Assembly: GCF_900996245.1 (NCBI RefSeq)
Contig: NZ_CAAJGK010000042.1
Location: forward strand, 1 to 64,000
From: Paraburkholderia sp. BCC1886
Lineage (GTDB): Bacteria; Pseudomonadota; Gammaproteobacteria; Burkholderiales; Burkholderiaceae
Reading direction: 5' to 3'
DNA: 64,000 nt
Of this stretch, positions 50,913 through 59,820 are shown one piece after another. Every line of letters starts with the position of its first letter. Positions within the stretch are counted from its first letter, which is position 1. The position numbers and the translations under genes are program-made. The notes beneath the pieces were generated by a model. It saw only the letters and a program-made list of their open reading frames with translations, was not told where the DNA came from and ran no database searches.

Positions 50913-51122
50913 CTTAACTTAAGTGTCTGATTTAATGAACGTTCTGGTTTGCTGTGGTTAGTAGGTTGGTTCTGTATTTTGTGTAAACACCAACAAACCG
51001 GTCTTCAGATTCTGAGCTTAGAGTGCTGGAATTGATTGGAGATGGACTGGATGCGCATTGGTGCAGTCGTCGCCTTTTTGTTCAGTGTTCTTGAGCACGA
51101 AGGATGATTGCGCGGCGATTCT

Positions 51123-51194
51123 AAGGTGAGGCGAATTGTGCTATTCCCTGGAATCGCTTCCGTTCTGGGATGTTTTCGTGGCGGCCAAGGTGAG
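51123..51194. repeat. Inverted iteron pair
   Basis: Two copies of the reverse orientation, AAGGTGAG, at 51123 and 51187 (64 bases apart, six turns). One is followed by GCG and the other by GTG, so they match CNCCTCACCTT in reverse. Such reversed copies can serve handcuffing or copy control. The DNA from here to parA is A+T-richer, with no DnaA box better than TTATCCAAG (7/9) near 51,266. Confidence 0.6.
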
Positions 51195-51401
51195 GTGTTC
51201 TGTGTTGGTCCTAGTTTAAGTTCATAGCTTGAATTGGAAGATGCTGGCCCTCCGGGTTACGTCATTTATCCAAGCTGTTGAATTCACGCGTATTTTATTT
51301 ATTGAGATTGCTGAATTTCGTTTCAACCTTATAGCTATTCTGGAAGCCAGCGAGTATTCTACGGTTCGGCGTCTAGTAGGCGTAAAACCGTGGAAATATG
51401 C

Positions 51402-51427
51402 GGTAGGTGTGAAGCAAACACCTCACC
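51402..51427. promoter_or_regulatory. Inverted repeat in front of parA (operator candidate)
   Basis: GGTAGGTGT and ACACCTCACC arms (one indel) with GAAGCAA between them, 25 bases before the parA start. The right arm includes an iteron-like CACCTCACC. Likely site of ParA autorepression, or of Rep-mediated control. Confidence 0.45.
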
Positions 51428-51451
51428 GTCGACTGAAAAAGGATGGATCTG

Positions 51452-52660
51452 ATGAGTTTGAGCGAGTTGCCAGGAATCGACCGACGCGTGAAGCTTTCCA
51501 ACCTCGGGGAGTTTGCCCAGCGGTTGTCCGTAATGACCGATGAATTGCGCGATCAGATACTGGCACCGCGGCCACGGAAGACGGCACCTGTGTTCACGAT
51601 AGGCGAGTTGTCCGATCTGTGCGGCATTGACCGGCAGAAGATCAATTACCTGGCGACGAAAGAAGGTTCGGATCTGCCGCCGGGTGAAGCGCACGGTACA
51701 GGGCGCGCGCGCATATTCTCTCTCAAGGACGTGCGAACCTGGGTTCAACAGGTTTCCGACGTTTATCAAACTCCGCTTGTGACCGGCACGCGCGAGCAAC
51801 GAGGGCGCGTGCTGATTACAGCGAACTTCAAAGGCGGTTCGTGCAAGACGACGACGACCATGTGCATCGGCCAAGGTTTGAGCCTGAGGGGTCGAAAGGT
51901 CCTGCTCATCGACCTTGACCCGCAGGCCTCGCTTTCGGAATTGTGCGGCTTGTATGCCGAGAAGGACGTGACTTGGGAGGATACCGTTCTTCCCTACATT
52001 TATGATCCGGATATTGAAGGCGGTCTTGGTTCGAAAGTGCAGAGCACTTACTGGGACGGACTCGATGTGATCCCGGCGCATAACTATCTGCACGACGCGG
52101 AGTTCCACTTGCCGACGGCGCAGAAGACAAGCCCTGGCTTTGAGTTCTGGTCGGTGCTACGGAAAGGAATTGAACCACTTCGCGCGCAATACGATTACAT
52201 CATCCTGGACACAGCGCCGTCCCTTTCGTACATGACACTCAACGGGTTAATGGCTGCCGATTCAATGGTGATGCCGCTGGTGCCGGAGAGTCTCGATTTT
52301 ATTTCGTCGGTTTCGTTCTGGTCGTTGTTCGCCGAGGTCGCGAACGGGTTTGTCGAACACGAAGTCGACAAGACGTACGACTTTATTTCTATTCTTTTGT
52401 CGCGGGTGGATTATGGGACAACCTCGTCTGCACCGGTCGTTCGATCCTGGTCTCAGCGTGCGTATGGCGATTGGCTTCATACAACCGAGGTTCCTTCGAG
52501 TTCGGTAATGAGTAACGGCGCACTGGCATTTTCGACGGTTTTCGATTTGTCTCGATCTGATGCTGTCGCGAAGACATTGGCGCGGGTCAAGCAGCCGTTG
52601 CTCGATTATTGCAAGTGGATCGACGATCAGTACGTGGCGCAATGGAGGGCTGGGAAATGA
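51452..52660 (+). CDS. parA: ParA partition ATPase (type Ia, with N-terminal HTH)
   Basis: A 402-residue Walker-type partition ATPase. The N-terminal part has a DNA-binding domain (FTIGELSDLCGIDRQKINYLA, about 48-68), as in P1-type ParA that represses its own operon. The deviant Walker A is FKGGSCKTTTT (126-136). Walker A' and B are VLLIDLDPQASLSELC and YIILDTAPSL. AAGGA is 8 bases before this ATG; an ATG 9 bases upstream has no spaced ribosome site. Moves the replicon by oscillating on the nucleoid. Stop overlaps the parB start. Confidence 0.92.
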   Translation: MSLSELPGIDRRVKLSNLGEFAQRLSVMTDELRDQILAPRPRKTAPVFTIGELSDLCGIDRQKINYLATKEGSDLPPGEAHGTGRARIFSLKDVRTWVQQVSDVYQTPLVTGTREQRGRVLITANFKGGSCKTTTTMCIGQGLSLRGRKVLLIDLDPQASLSELCGLYAEKDVTWEDTVLPYIYDPDIEGGLGSKVQSTYWDGLDVIPAHNYLHDAEFHLPTAQKTSPGFEFWSVLRKGIEPLRAQYDYIILDTAPSLSYMTLNGLMAADSMVMPLVPESLDFISSVSFWSLFAEVANGFVEHEVDKTYDFISILLSRVDYGTTSSAPVVRSWSQRAYGDWLHTTEVPSSSVMSNGALAFSTVFDLSRSDAVAKTLARVKQPLLDYCKWIDDQYVAQWRAGK

Positions 52661-53640
52661 GTAATCTGCGTGAGCGCATGATGAGCAAGACCGCCGAAGT
52701 GCGGGCAGCGAAAGACATCCAGCTTGACCATCAACAGGACAAGCCGTCCAGTCCGCGCACGGCTCCGGGGATGGCGGGAGCGTTGGCGCAGGCGCAGCAG
52801 CGAATCGTCGAACTCGAGCGTGCTGGGGCATCGACCGAAATCCCGGTGACGGATATCGTTCCGAATCCGTGGCAGCCGCGGCAGCTATTCAACGAAGCGA
52901 AGCTGACGCAACTCGCGGAATCGATTCGTGAAGCCGGGTTGGTGCAGCCGATTGTTGTTCGGCGATCTGCGCAGGGCTATCAGATCGTAGCTGGGGAAAG
53001 GCGCTGGCGTGCACACAAGATGATCGGAAAGGAAGCGATTAAGGTCGTCATCATCGATCTCTCGGATGAAGAGATGGCGATGCTGGCGCTTGTCGAAAAC
53101 GTGGCTCGGGAAGATTTATCCGACTACGAAATTTCGCGCTCTATCCGCAGGACCGAAAAGGAGTTTCCTAACCGCAAACGTATGGCGGAGGCCTTGGGGG
53201 TATCCCGGTCGGAACTGTACCGATATCTTGCGTTTGGCGATCTCCCAGATTTTGTCGTGAGTGATCTGGACATTCAGCCTCGGTTGATTGGGGCGCACGC
53301 TGCCGAAGGGGTGGTCTCTGCGCTGCGGGATCGGGATACGCGAGCACTGGAGATTGCACGTGGTGTTTGGGGAAAGCTGGTTGCTGGTGATCTGGATCAA
53401 TCCAAACTTGCCAGGACAATCAAGCAGGCCGTGGAGAGTGAGAACGGGGTGTCGACGAGCGTCAGCGACCGAAGCATAGAAAAGATTTTCTCTGGAAAAA
53501 ATCAGGCGGGATCGATTACGAAAGATGCGGTTGGTTTCACAGTGAAGATTCGGGCAGGGATGCTGACAGCCGACAAGGAGGCTGAAATCCGAAAATTGAT
53601 CGGCCAGCTTTTTAGTGCGAGCAGTGGTACGTCTGAATAG
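52657..53640 (+). CDS. parB: ParB partition CTPase/DNA-binding protein
   Basis: A 327-residue ParB. Features in order: N-terminal ParA-contact segment, ParB/Srx domain (IVPNPWQPRQLF about 83-94, GLVQPIVVRRS, IVAGERRWRAHKMIG about 125-139, LVENVAREDLSDYE about 160-173), central HTH (KRMAEALGVSRSELYRYLAF) and a C-terminal dimerisation part. GGAGG precedes the ATG, which overlaps the parA stop by ATGA. It should load on the palindromes located directly behind its gene and spread along DNA as a CTP clamp. Confidence 0.93.
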   Translation: MSNLRERMMSKTAEVRAAKDIQLDHQQDKPSSPRTAPGMAGALAQAQQRIVELERAGASTEIPVTDIVPNPWQPRQLFNEAKLTQLAESIREAGLVQPIVVRRSAQGYQIVAGERRWRAHKMIGKEAIKVVIIDLSDEEMAMLALVENVAREDLSDYEISRSIRRTEKEFPNRKRMAEALGVSRSELYRYLAFGDLPDFVVSDLDIQPRLIGAHAAEGVVSALRDRDTRALEIARGVWGKLVAGDLDQSKLARTIKQAVESENGVSTSVSDRSIEKIFSGKNQAGSITKDAVGFTVKIRAGMLTADKEAEIRKLIGQLFSASSGTSE

Positions 53641-53649
53641 TCTGTGTGA

Positions 53650-53668
53650 GTGTCCCCAATGGGGACAC
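53650..53668. other. parS-like centromere site 1
   Basis: GTGTCCCCAATGGGGACAC: perfect 8-base arms with a 3-base centre, 9 bases after the parB stop codon. The same core recurs at site 2. Position and symmetry mark it as the binding site of the ParB encoded upstream. Confidence 0.75.
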
Positions 53669-53681
53669 TGACTGGTGGGAC

Positions 53682-53708
53682 AAGCCCGAGCTTACTCGGG
53701 CTTTTTTT
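53682..53708 (+). terminator. Rho-independent terminator of parAB
   Basis: AAGCCCGAG and CTCGGGCTT arms with a CTTA loop, followed by a T-run of seven. A textbook intrinsic terminator, placed between the two parS-like sites. Confidence 0.9.
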
Positions 53709-53785
53709 ATGGCTGGAACGGCCTTCGAAGAGTCTTGCACTGATCCAGCGAAATTGTTTCGTTGGACAGTCTCTTCACTTCACAT

Positions 53786-53818
53786 ACTACGTGTGTCCCC
53801 ATTGGGGACACACGTAGT
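53786..53818. other. parS-like centromere site 2 (extended palindrome)
   Basis: The core GTGTCCCCATTGGGGACAC is identical to site 1 except for the reversed centre (ATT versus AAT). Here the symmetry extends outward on both sides by ACTACGT/ACGTAGT, so 15-base arms are perfect. Centre-to-centre distance to site 1 is 143 bases. Confidence 0.75.
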
Positions 53819-55172
53819 TGATGTCGAGTCGAGGGTTTTCCTCCGTGCAACTTGCCTAGCAATCGGTGTCGTCCCATGTCGCGCACGAGTCGGATTTCAT
53901 TGAGCCATGACATCATTTGCATACGCAGCCAACTATCTTTTCACGGATTGTTTGGGCAAAGCGACGCAGCTCTGGACCGCGTTTACATCGACTTCGCGCC
54001 GTTAGCCCAAGATAGCATTTCAGCGCAGGCGATCTTTCAGGGCTTGCGCCGCGGGCCGCAGCCGCACGCAAGGAGTATCGCGCCACGGTTCAATTCCGCG
54101 CTGACGCGAGGGCGCAGAGAGGAACGTGAGTTGTCACACCCGAAAGCGCCGCCTTGAAAATATTCGATTTCGACAGACGTCGAAATCGACGAACACGGGT
54201 ACGCCGGCCTTATCACCGACCCGATATCTACGCTGCGAATGGCGTCATCGAAGCGATTACCTGGAAGATCAACCAGTCTTGGGGACGAGATCTGACGCAA
54301 GAAGAATCGCGCTAAACGAGATTTATGGATTCGGGTAGTAGATGACCGCAGCCACATCTCGGCGCAGATAGGCGGTCAAAGCGATTCTCTCTAGCCTTGA
54401 AAGGAGCGCAGCTAACTCAAACATCGCAGAGTACCTGCTCGATATAGCTTGGCTAGGTCAACAATCTGCAGAATATTCTCGACGAACCACGGCCGCGGGG
54501 CGTGGCTTTAACCTGTCACCGATCAGCGCGATGCACCGGTGATTCGGGTGCCCACAAATGTGCTATCAGACGCACATCGGTCACCGCTCATCAATTAGCG
54601 CTTCGTTCGTTTTATCTTCCAGCGTCACGATGAAGAAGCCCGCACGTTGCGTGCAGCGGCGTCCCAACATGCGCGCATGCCATTTACCCGCAGTAACCGC
54701 AGAAGACAAGATCGAGACTAATCCAAACTAAACGCCGATCCGACTCGCAACGGCATCAGGGTTTCAGGACCTCGTGCCGAATAATTGACGAAGATACTTG
54801 GCCTTTCCGCTAGCTTGTGTCAAAAGCCTCACCCCTATTGGATATTCATGCCGTGAAACATCACGAATCAGTTGGAGATAGAAATAAACCCATGATTTAA
54901 AACAGAAAAAACAAGATAAAACAACAATGTTTCACGCATTTTAGGCAAGAAACCCCAAACCTACCCCGACCATCAACCAAATCCGTCTTTCACGAACACA
55001 TTCGACCCTCGTCAGAAATGGATGTAACAAAAAATACGTAATCTGTAGTTTATTTCAGAGGGCGTCACTACACACCAAGCAACTCCGCCATAGCCTTAAG
55101 TCAGCACAACCACCACTCCAAACCACCCGTCGCCTTCAAACCCACCCCGTACAACTACCTACCCCCAGCCCC
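53819..55172. other. Gene-poor region right of parS
   Basis: About 1.35 kb with no supported gene. Frames of 70-106 codons on both strands between 53.85 and 54.36 kb have atypical composition and no recognisable domain; they may be decayed remnants. From about 54.8 to 55.1 kb the DNA becomes A+T-rich with runs of A, unlike the surroundings. This is typical of low-pressure DNA next to a replicon core. No inverted repeats marking an insertion element were found. Confidence 0.4.
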
Positions 55173-55201
55173 TTGACCACCCATCACCCCAGCACCATAC
55201 T
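55173..55201 (+). promoter_or_regulatory. Sigma70-type promoter of the C5-dicarboxylate operon
   Basis: TTGACC (5/6) and CATACT (4/6) are separated by 17 bases, 41 bases before the first start codon. The transcription start would fall inside the palindrome that follows. Confidence 0.6.
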
Positions 55202-55214
55202 TTGTCCGTACAAA
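55201..55214. promoter_or_regulatory. GntR/HutC-type operator candidate
   Basis: TTTGTCCGTACAAA: TTTGT/ACAAA arms around CCGT, with the GT-N4-AC spacing of HutC-type operators. It begins at the last base of the -10 element, so binding would block initiation. The operon's sixth gene encodes a HutC-type regulator. A half site, CCGTACAAC, lies about 60 bases upstream. Confidence 0.6.
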
Positions 55215-55242
55215 CAACCAAACAAATCAACGGAGTCAAAGC

Positions 55243-55743
55243 ATGCAAGCAGAAGAGGTAGGCAATCAACGATACCGGGCAAGCTACGGCCGGTACTTCG
55301 AAGAATTCACTGTAGGTGATATCTACGAACACCGACCCGGCCGCACTATCACCGAGGCCGACAACATCCATTTCTCGCTGCTGACAATGAACTTCCATCC
55401 AATGCACTGCGATGCGGCGCACGCAGCGAAGAGCGAGTTCGGTCAACTGCTGGTGAACAGCGGCCTGACCGTCGCCATCGTGCTCGGCATGTCGGTGAAC
55501 GACGTCAGCGGAAAGGCAATCGCCAATCTGGGCTGGAAAGAAATCAAGCTGACCGGTCCGGTGTTCTGCGGTGACACGCTCTATGCCGAATCCGAAGTGT
55601 TGGAAAAGCGCGAATCTAAATCGCGTCCCACGCAAGGCATCGTCACCGTCCATACGAGAGCGTTCAAACAGGACGGCACGCCGGTGATGGACTTCGTCCG
55701 TACCGCACTGATTGCAAAGCAGGGTCACGGCACAGGCGACTGA
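55243..55743 (+). CDS. MaoC-family hydratase (itaconyl/mesaconyl-CoA hydratase type)
   Basis: A 166-residue hot-dog hydratase. Signature GRYFEEFTVGDIYEHRPGRTITEADNIHFSLLTMNFHPMHCD (about 16-57) is shared by itaconyl-CoA and mesaconyl-CoA hydratases. Catalytic Asp and His are in EADN and NFHPMH. GWKEIKLTGPVFCGDTLYAESEVLEKRESKSRPTQGIV follows. It would hydrate itaconyl-CoA to citramalyl-CoA, or mesaconyl-CoA to methylmalyl-CoA. First gene of an operon with CoA-transferase and CitE-like lyase, which supports the first reaction. In Pseudomonas itaconate clusters the equivalent gene is called ich. Confidence 0.8.
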   Translation: MQAEEVGNQRYRASYGRYFEEFTVGDIYEHRPGRTITEADNIHFSLLTMNFHPMHCDAAHAAKSEFGQLLVNSGLTVAIVLGMSVNDVSGKAIANLGWKEIKLTGPVFCGDTLYAESEVLEKRESKSRPTQGIVTVHTRAFKQDGTPVMDFVRTALIAKQGHGTGD

Positions 55744-55856
55744 ATCCAGCAAGCCAAAAAAAGCGCGCCTGCCTGACGCAGGCAATTCCGTTCGGTTGCC
55801 CAATCGCCATCAGAGCGAACGCATCCGATCATGTCGTCACAGGATTGGAGACACTT

Positions 55857-57248
55857 GTGAGCCAACTCGTAAGCTCAGGCGCACGCCTCGACAGACTTCC
55901 CATGGCGCGATTCCATTGGAAGATTCTCGGCCTCATCAGCGCCGGCGCGTGCCTCGACGCGTTTGACGTCTATCTCGCCGGCGGTGTGTCGGCGGCCATG
56001 CTCAAGCAGGGTTTCTCGACCCTGCAACTCAACGCCCTGTTCGTCTCCGCCGGCTTTTGCGGCATGGTGATCGGCGCCGGACTTTCTGGTTATCTCGGCG
56101 ACCGGTTCGGTCGCCGATCCTCGTATCAATTCAACCTCGCACTTTTCGGCGTGATGTCGATCGTCGCGGCCTTCGCGCCGAGCATCAACTGGCTGATCGC
56201 CTGTCGTTTCCTGATGGGCATCGGGCTCGGCGCAGAACTCGTCGTCGCGGCAGGCACGTTGTGCGAATTCATCCCTCCGGCCTATCGCGGTCGATGGATC
56301 TCCCTGCTCGGACTGATCGTCAACTCCGGCCTGGTGATTGCGACCAGCGTCGGCTATGTCGTGATCCCGCTGCTCGGCTGGCGGTGGATGTTCGGCATCG
56401 CGGGAATCGGCGCGCTGATCGTATGGGCGCTGCGCCACAGCATGCCGGAGTCGCCGCGCTGGCTCGAATCGGTGGGCCGTCTCGACGACGCCGAACGCAC
56501 CGTGAGCGCGATCGAAGCAGAAGTCGAGAAGCAACGCGGCCCGCTCCCGGAGTGCCCTCGAACGCAAGACCTCGAAGTGCCGCAATTACCGTTCAGCGCG
56601 CTGTTTCGTAGCGGCATGATCGGCCGGACCCTGACGGCGGCGCTGACCGCGGTCGCAGTGAACATCGCGGTGTACGGCTTCGTTGCCTGGTTGCCGACGT
56701 TCTTCATCCGGGAAGGGCGGGACATCGTGACCTCGCTAGGCTTCACGACGCTGATGTCGATCGGCGCACCTTTCGGTGCCGTGCTTGGCTTTCTCTCGGC
56801 CGATCGCCTGGGCCGCGCGAAAGGCCTCGTGTTCTTCGCCGCCGCGACGATCGTACTCGGCTTCATCTATCCGCAGATGTCCGCCAATGTCGCGATCGCA
56901 AGCGTCGGCTTCGTGCTGGTCAGTTGCATCTTCGCGATCGTCACGCTCGGTCTGTTCGGCTACGTTCCGGAGCTTTTCCCGACCGCCCTGCGCTTACGCG
57001 GCACTGGCGCGGCAGGGGTGTGCGGGCGACTTGCCTCCATGACGACTTCGTATATCGCCGTGCTGCTGTACGCCCGCTTCGGACTGTACGGCGTGCTCGG
57101 CATGGTGTCGGGCGTGCTCGTGTTGCTGATCATCGCGGTGCTCTCGCTGGGTGTGGACGCAAACCAGTATTCGCTGGAAGCCGCGTCGCCGGATGAAGAC
57201 GCAATCAACCCGGAGCTCGACTTCGGCCATGGAGGCATGACACGATGA
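55857..57248 (+). CDS. MFS transporter of the metabolite:H+ symporter type
   Basis: A 463-residue permease with 12 membrane segments. LISAGACLDAFDVYLAGGVSAAML is the first helix with its conserved Asp residues; GDRFGRRSSYQ and SADRLGRAKG are the two loop motifs. GGAG is 6 bases before the GTG chosen as start. An in-frame TTG four codons earlier is weaker. It is related to the permease next to the TauD-type dioxygenase. In this operon it should import the dicarboxylate. Overlaps the MmgE/PrpD gene by ATGA. Confidence 0.87.
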   Translation: MSQLVSSGARLDRLPMARFHWKILGLISAGACLDAFDVYLAGGVSAAMLKQGFSTLQLNALFVSAGFCGMVIGAGLSGYLGDRFGRRSSYQFNLALFGVMSIVAAFAPSINWLIACRFLMGIGLGAELVVAAGTLCEFIPPAYRGRWISLLGLIVNSGLVIATSVGYVVIPLLGWRWMFGIAGIGALIVWALRHSMPESPRWLESVGRLDDAERTVSAIEAEVEKQRGPLPECPRTQDLEVPQLPFSALFRSGMIGRTLTAALTAVAVNIAVYGFVAWLPTFFIREGRDIVTSLGFTTLMSIGAPFGAVLGFLSADRLGRAKGLVFFAAATIVLGFIYPQMSANVAIASVGFVLVSCIFAIVTLGLFGYVPELFPTALRLRGTGAAGVCGRLASMTTSYIAVLLYARFGLYGVLGMVSGVLVLLIIAVLSLGVDANQYSLEAASPDEDAINPELDFGHGGMTR

Positions 57249-58633
57249 CCCGCACGACTATCTCGGCCACATTGGCCCGCTTCACGCGAAACCTGCAACT
57301 TTCCGACGTCCCGCAAGCGGTCCGTGAACGTGCCAAACATCTGATGCTGGACAGCATCGGCCTCGCCTTCGCGACCGCACCGCTCGGCTACGCCCATGTG
57401 ACGCTCGCTGCGTTGCAGGACCTGAGCGACGGAGAAGGTCACGCCTCGGTCTTCGCTCATCGCGAGCGGCTTGCACTGCGCGATGCGATGTTGCTCAACG
57501 GTCTGCTGATACACGGGCTCGACTTCGACGATACCCATGCGCGTGGCGTCATCCACTCGACGGCGAGCGCATTGCCCTGCGTCTTCGGCCTTGGCGAGCG
57601 CGAGAACGCAAGCGGCGCCGACATGCTGGCCGCCTATCTTTGCGCAATGGAAGTGTCGACGCGCGTCGGCACGGTGGCGCTGAGCGGATTCCACAAGGCG
57701 GGGTTCCATCCGACCGGGCTCGCCGGCGCGTTCGGTTGCACACTGGGCGCTGCGCGTCTGCTCGGCCTCGACGAAAATCAGGCGATCCACGCGCAAGGGA
57801 TCGCGCTGTCGATGGCGTCGGGCAGTCTCGAGTTTCTGCAAGACGGCGCGTGGACCAAACGCCTCCATCCAGGTTGGGCCGCGGTCGCCGGCACCACGGC
57901 GGCGTCGTTGGCGCGACGCGGTTTCGTGGGCCCCGGCGCACCCTATGAAGGCCGCTACGGTCTCTACGCACTGCATCTGAACGACGACGCCACGCCCGAC
58001 CTGAGTCTCGCGACAGCCGGCCTCGGCGAGCAATGGGAAATCGACAACGTCGCGTTGAAACCGATCCCCGCCTGCCACTTCACGCATGCCGCTTCGGACG
58101 CTGCGATCGAAGTCCACCGCCAACACGGACTGAAGGCCGCCGACATCGAAAACGTCGTGGTCCGCGTGCCGGGCCCGACGGTCGACGTGATCTGCGAGCC
58201 GGTGGCCAACAAGAAGCGCCCGCAGAACAGCTACGACGCGCAGTTCAGCATTCCGTACATCGTGGCGGTCGGTCTGTTGAAAGGCCGCTTCACGCTGGAC
58301 GATCTCGACGATGCCGCGCTCGCCGATCCGGCGGTTCTGGCGCTCGCCCAGCGCATCGACTACGAGGTCGATACCGATTCGACGTTCCCGCGTCACTACA
58401 CGGGCGAGGTCGTGGTCTTTACGCGCGACGGCCGCCGCTTCGCTCACCGCGAGGCGATCAATCGCGGCTCGCCGGACCGGCCGCTCACCAACGACGAAAT
58501 CGTCGCGAAGTTTTTCGACAACGCGCAGCGCGTGGTGTCCCGCGAGCGGGCCGCGCAGGTGCGCGACGCCGTGCTCGACCTCGAACGTTCATCCGTATCC
58601 GCGCTCGCGGGTGCGCTGCGCCATTCCAGCTAA
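57245..58633 (+). CDS. MmgE/PrpD-family protein
   Basis: A 462-residue protein of the family that includes 2-methylcitrate dehydratase and cis-aconitate decarboxylase. Landmarks: AKHLMLDSIGLAFATAP (about 30-46), LNGLLIHGLDFDDTHARGVIHSTASALP (about 83-110), SGFHKAGFHPTGLAGAFG (about 146-163), FLQDGAWTKRLHPGWAA and PIPACHFTHAASDAA. The catalytic His-rich loop appears intact. A homologue of this family is part of the Pseudomonas itaconate gene cluster, which supports a role in interconverting a hydroxylated C5/C6 acid here. The exact reaction is not established. Confidence 0.85.
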   Translation: MTRTTISATLARFTRNLQLSDVPQAVRERAKHLMLDSIGLAFATAPLGYAHVTLAALQDLSDGEGHASVFAHRERLALRDAMLLNGLLIHGLDFDDTHARGVIHSTASALPCVFGLGERENASGADMLAAYLCAMEVSTRVGTVALSGFHKAGFHPTGLAGAFGCTLGAARLLGLDENQAIHAQGIALSMASGSLEFLQDGAWTKRLHPGWAAVAGTTAASLARRGFVGPGAPYEGRYGLYALHLNDDATPDLSLATAGLGEQWEIDNVALKPIPACHFTHAASDAAIEVHRQHGLKAADIENVVVRVPGPTVDVICEPVANKKRPQNSYDAQFSIPYIVAVGLLKGRFTLDDLDDAALADPAVLALAQRIDYEVDTDSTFPRHYTGEVVVFTRDGRRFAHREAINRGSPDRPLTNDEIVAKFFDNAQRVVSRERAAQVRDAVLDLERSSVSALAGALRHSS

Positions 58634-58644
58634 CAGGAGTTTGC

Positions 58645-59820
58645 ATGGCTACCATCGATATAGAAACAACCGAAGAAGCGAGAGCCAACGAGGAACTGAT
58701 CCTCGACATGCTGGACCGCTTCCTGAAGACCGAAGTGAAGCCCTATGTTCACGCACTCGAGGCTGCCGACGAATACCCGCACGAGATCGTCGAAAAGATG
58801 AAGGCCATGGGTCTGTTCGGTTGCCTGATCGCGCCGGAGTATGGCGGCCTGGGTCTCTCGACTGCGACCTACGCGAAGATCGTCGACAGGATCTCCGCGG
58901 TGTGGATGTCGGTGAGCGGCATCGTCAATTCGCACCTCATCATGGCGATGACTGTGCAGCGCAACGGCACGGAGCAGCAGAAGCAGGACTATCTGCCGCG
59001 TATGGCGACCGGTGAACTGCGCGGCGGAATCGGTCTGACCGAGCCGGATTGCGGGACCGACCTGCAGGCGATCCGCACCGTGGCGCGTCGCGATGGCGAC
59101 AGCTACATCGTCAACGGCAGCAAGACCTGGATCACGAACAGTCTTCACGGCAACGTGCTGGCATTGCTCGTGAAGACCGATCCGAAGGCCGAGCCGCGTC
59201 ATAAGGGCATGAGCCTGCTGATCGTGGAGAAGGGACCTGGTTTCGAAGTGAGCCGCAAGCTCGAGAAGCTCGGCTACAAGGGAATCGACACCTGTGAGCT
59301 GACCTTCACCGACTTTCGAGTGCCGGTGGCGAACGTGATCGGCGGGGAAGAAGGCCGTGGCCTGAAACAGATTCTCGGCGGACTCGAACTGGGCCGCATC
59401 AACGTGGCGGCGCGCGGTGTCGGCGTGGCGCAGGCCGCGCTCGACGAAGCGGTCTCGTACTCGCAACAGCGCAAGACGTTCGGCAAACCGATCTGCGAAC
59501 ACCAGGCCATCGCCCTCAAGCTCGGTGAAATGGCGACGCGCGTGCAGGCGGCCCGTCTTCTGACCGAAGCCGCGGCGAACGCCTACGACCGTGGCGAGCG
59601 TTGCGATATGGAAGCCGGCATGGCGAAATATTTCGCGACCGAAGCCGGCCTTGAAAACAGTATCGAAGCCATGCGCATTCACGGTGCCTACGGTTACTCC
59701 AAGGAGTTCAACGTCGAGCGTCTGTATCGCGACGCGCCGCTTTTATGCATCGGCGAGGGCACCAACGAAATGCAGCGGATCATCATCGCAAAGAATCTGA
59801 TCGCCAGGAACCCGATATGA
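58645..59820 (+). CDS. Acyl-CoA dehydrogenase
   Basis: A 391-residue flavoprotein of full length. Seen: MGLFGCLIAPEYGGLGLSTAT (about 52-72), GGIGLTEPDCGTDLQAIRT (about 129-147, flavin and substrate contact), YIVNGSKTWITNSLHGN, YSQQRKTFGKPICEHQAI and the C-terminal catalytic-base region RIHGAYGYSKEFNVERLYRDAPLLCIGEGTNEMQRIII. The base Glu is probably in RDA-x-x-x-x-IGEGTNE. It could oxidise methylsuccinyl-CoA or a related acyl-CoA feeding the MaoC hydratase. AGGAG is 7 bases before the ATG. Followed by an ATGA overlap with the CoA-transferase gene. Confidence 0.9.
   Translation: MATIDIETTEEARANEELILDMLDRFLKTEVKPYVHALEAADEYPHEIVEKMKAMGLFGCLIAPEYGGLGLSTATYAKIVDRISAVWMSVSGIVNSHLIMAMTVQRNGTEQQKQDYLPRMATGELRGGIGLTEPDCGTDLQAIRTVARRDGDSYIVNGSKTWITNSLHGNVLALLVKTDPKAEPRHKGMSLLIVEKGPGFEVSRKLEKLGYKGIDTCELTFTDFRVPVANVIGGEEGRGLKQILGGLELGRINVAARGVGVAQAALDEAVSYSQQRKTFGKPICEHQAIALKLGEMATRVQAARLLTEAAANAYDRGERCDMEAGMAKYFATEAGLENSIEAMRIHGAYGYSKEFNVERLYRDAPLLCIGEGTNEMQRIIIAKNLIARNPI

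Noticed and set aside
51266..51274. DnaA box candidate TTATCCAAG
   Set aside because: Only 7 of 9 bases agree with TTATCCACA and there is no cluster; not strong enough to list as a feature.
54037..54357. 106-codon leftward frame and overlapping plus-strand frames in the gene-poor region
   Set aside because: No recognisable domain, no ribosome site and biased composition; kept only as possible remnants.
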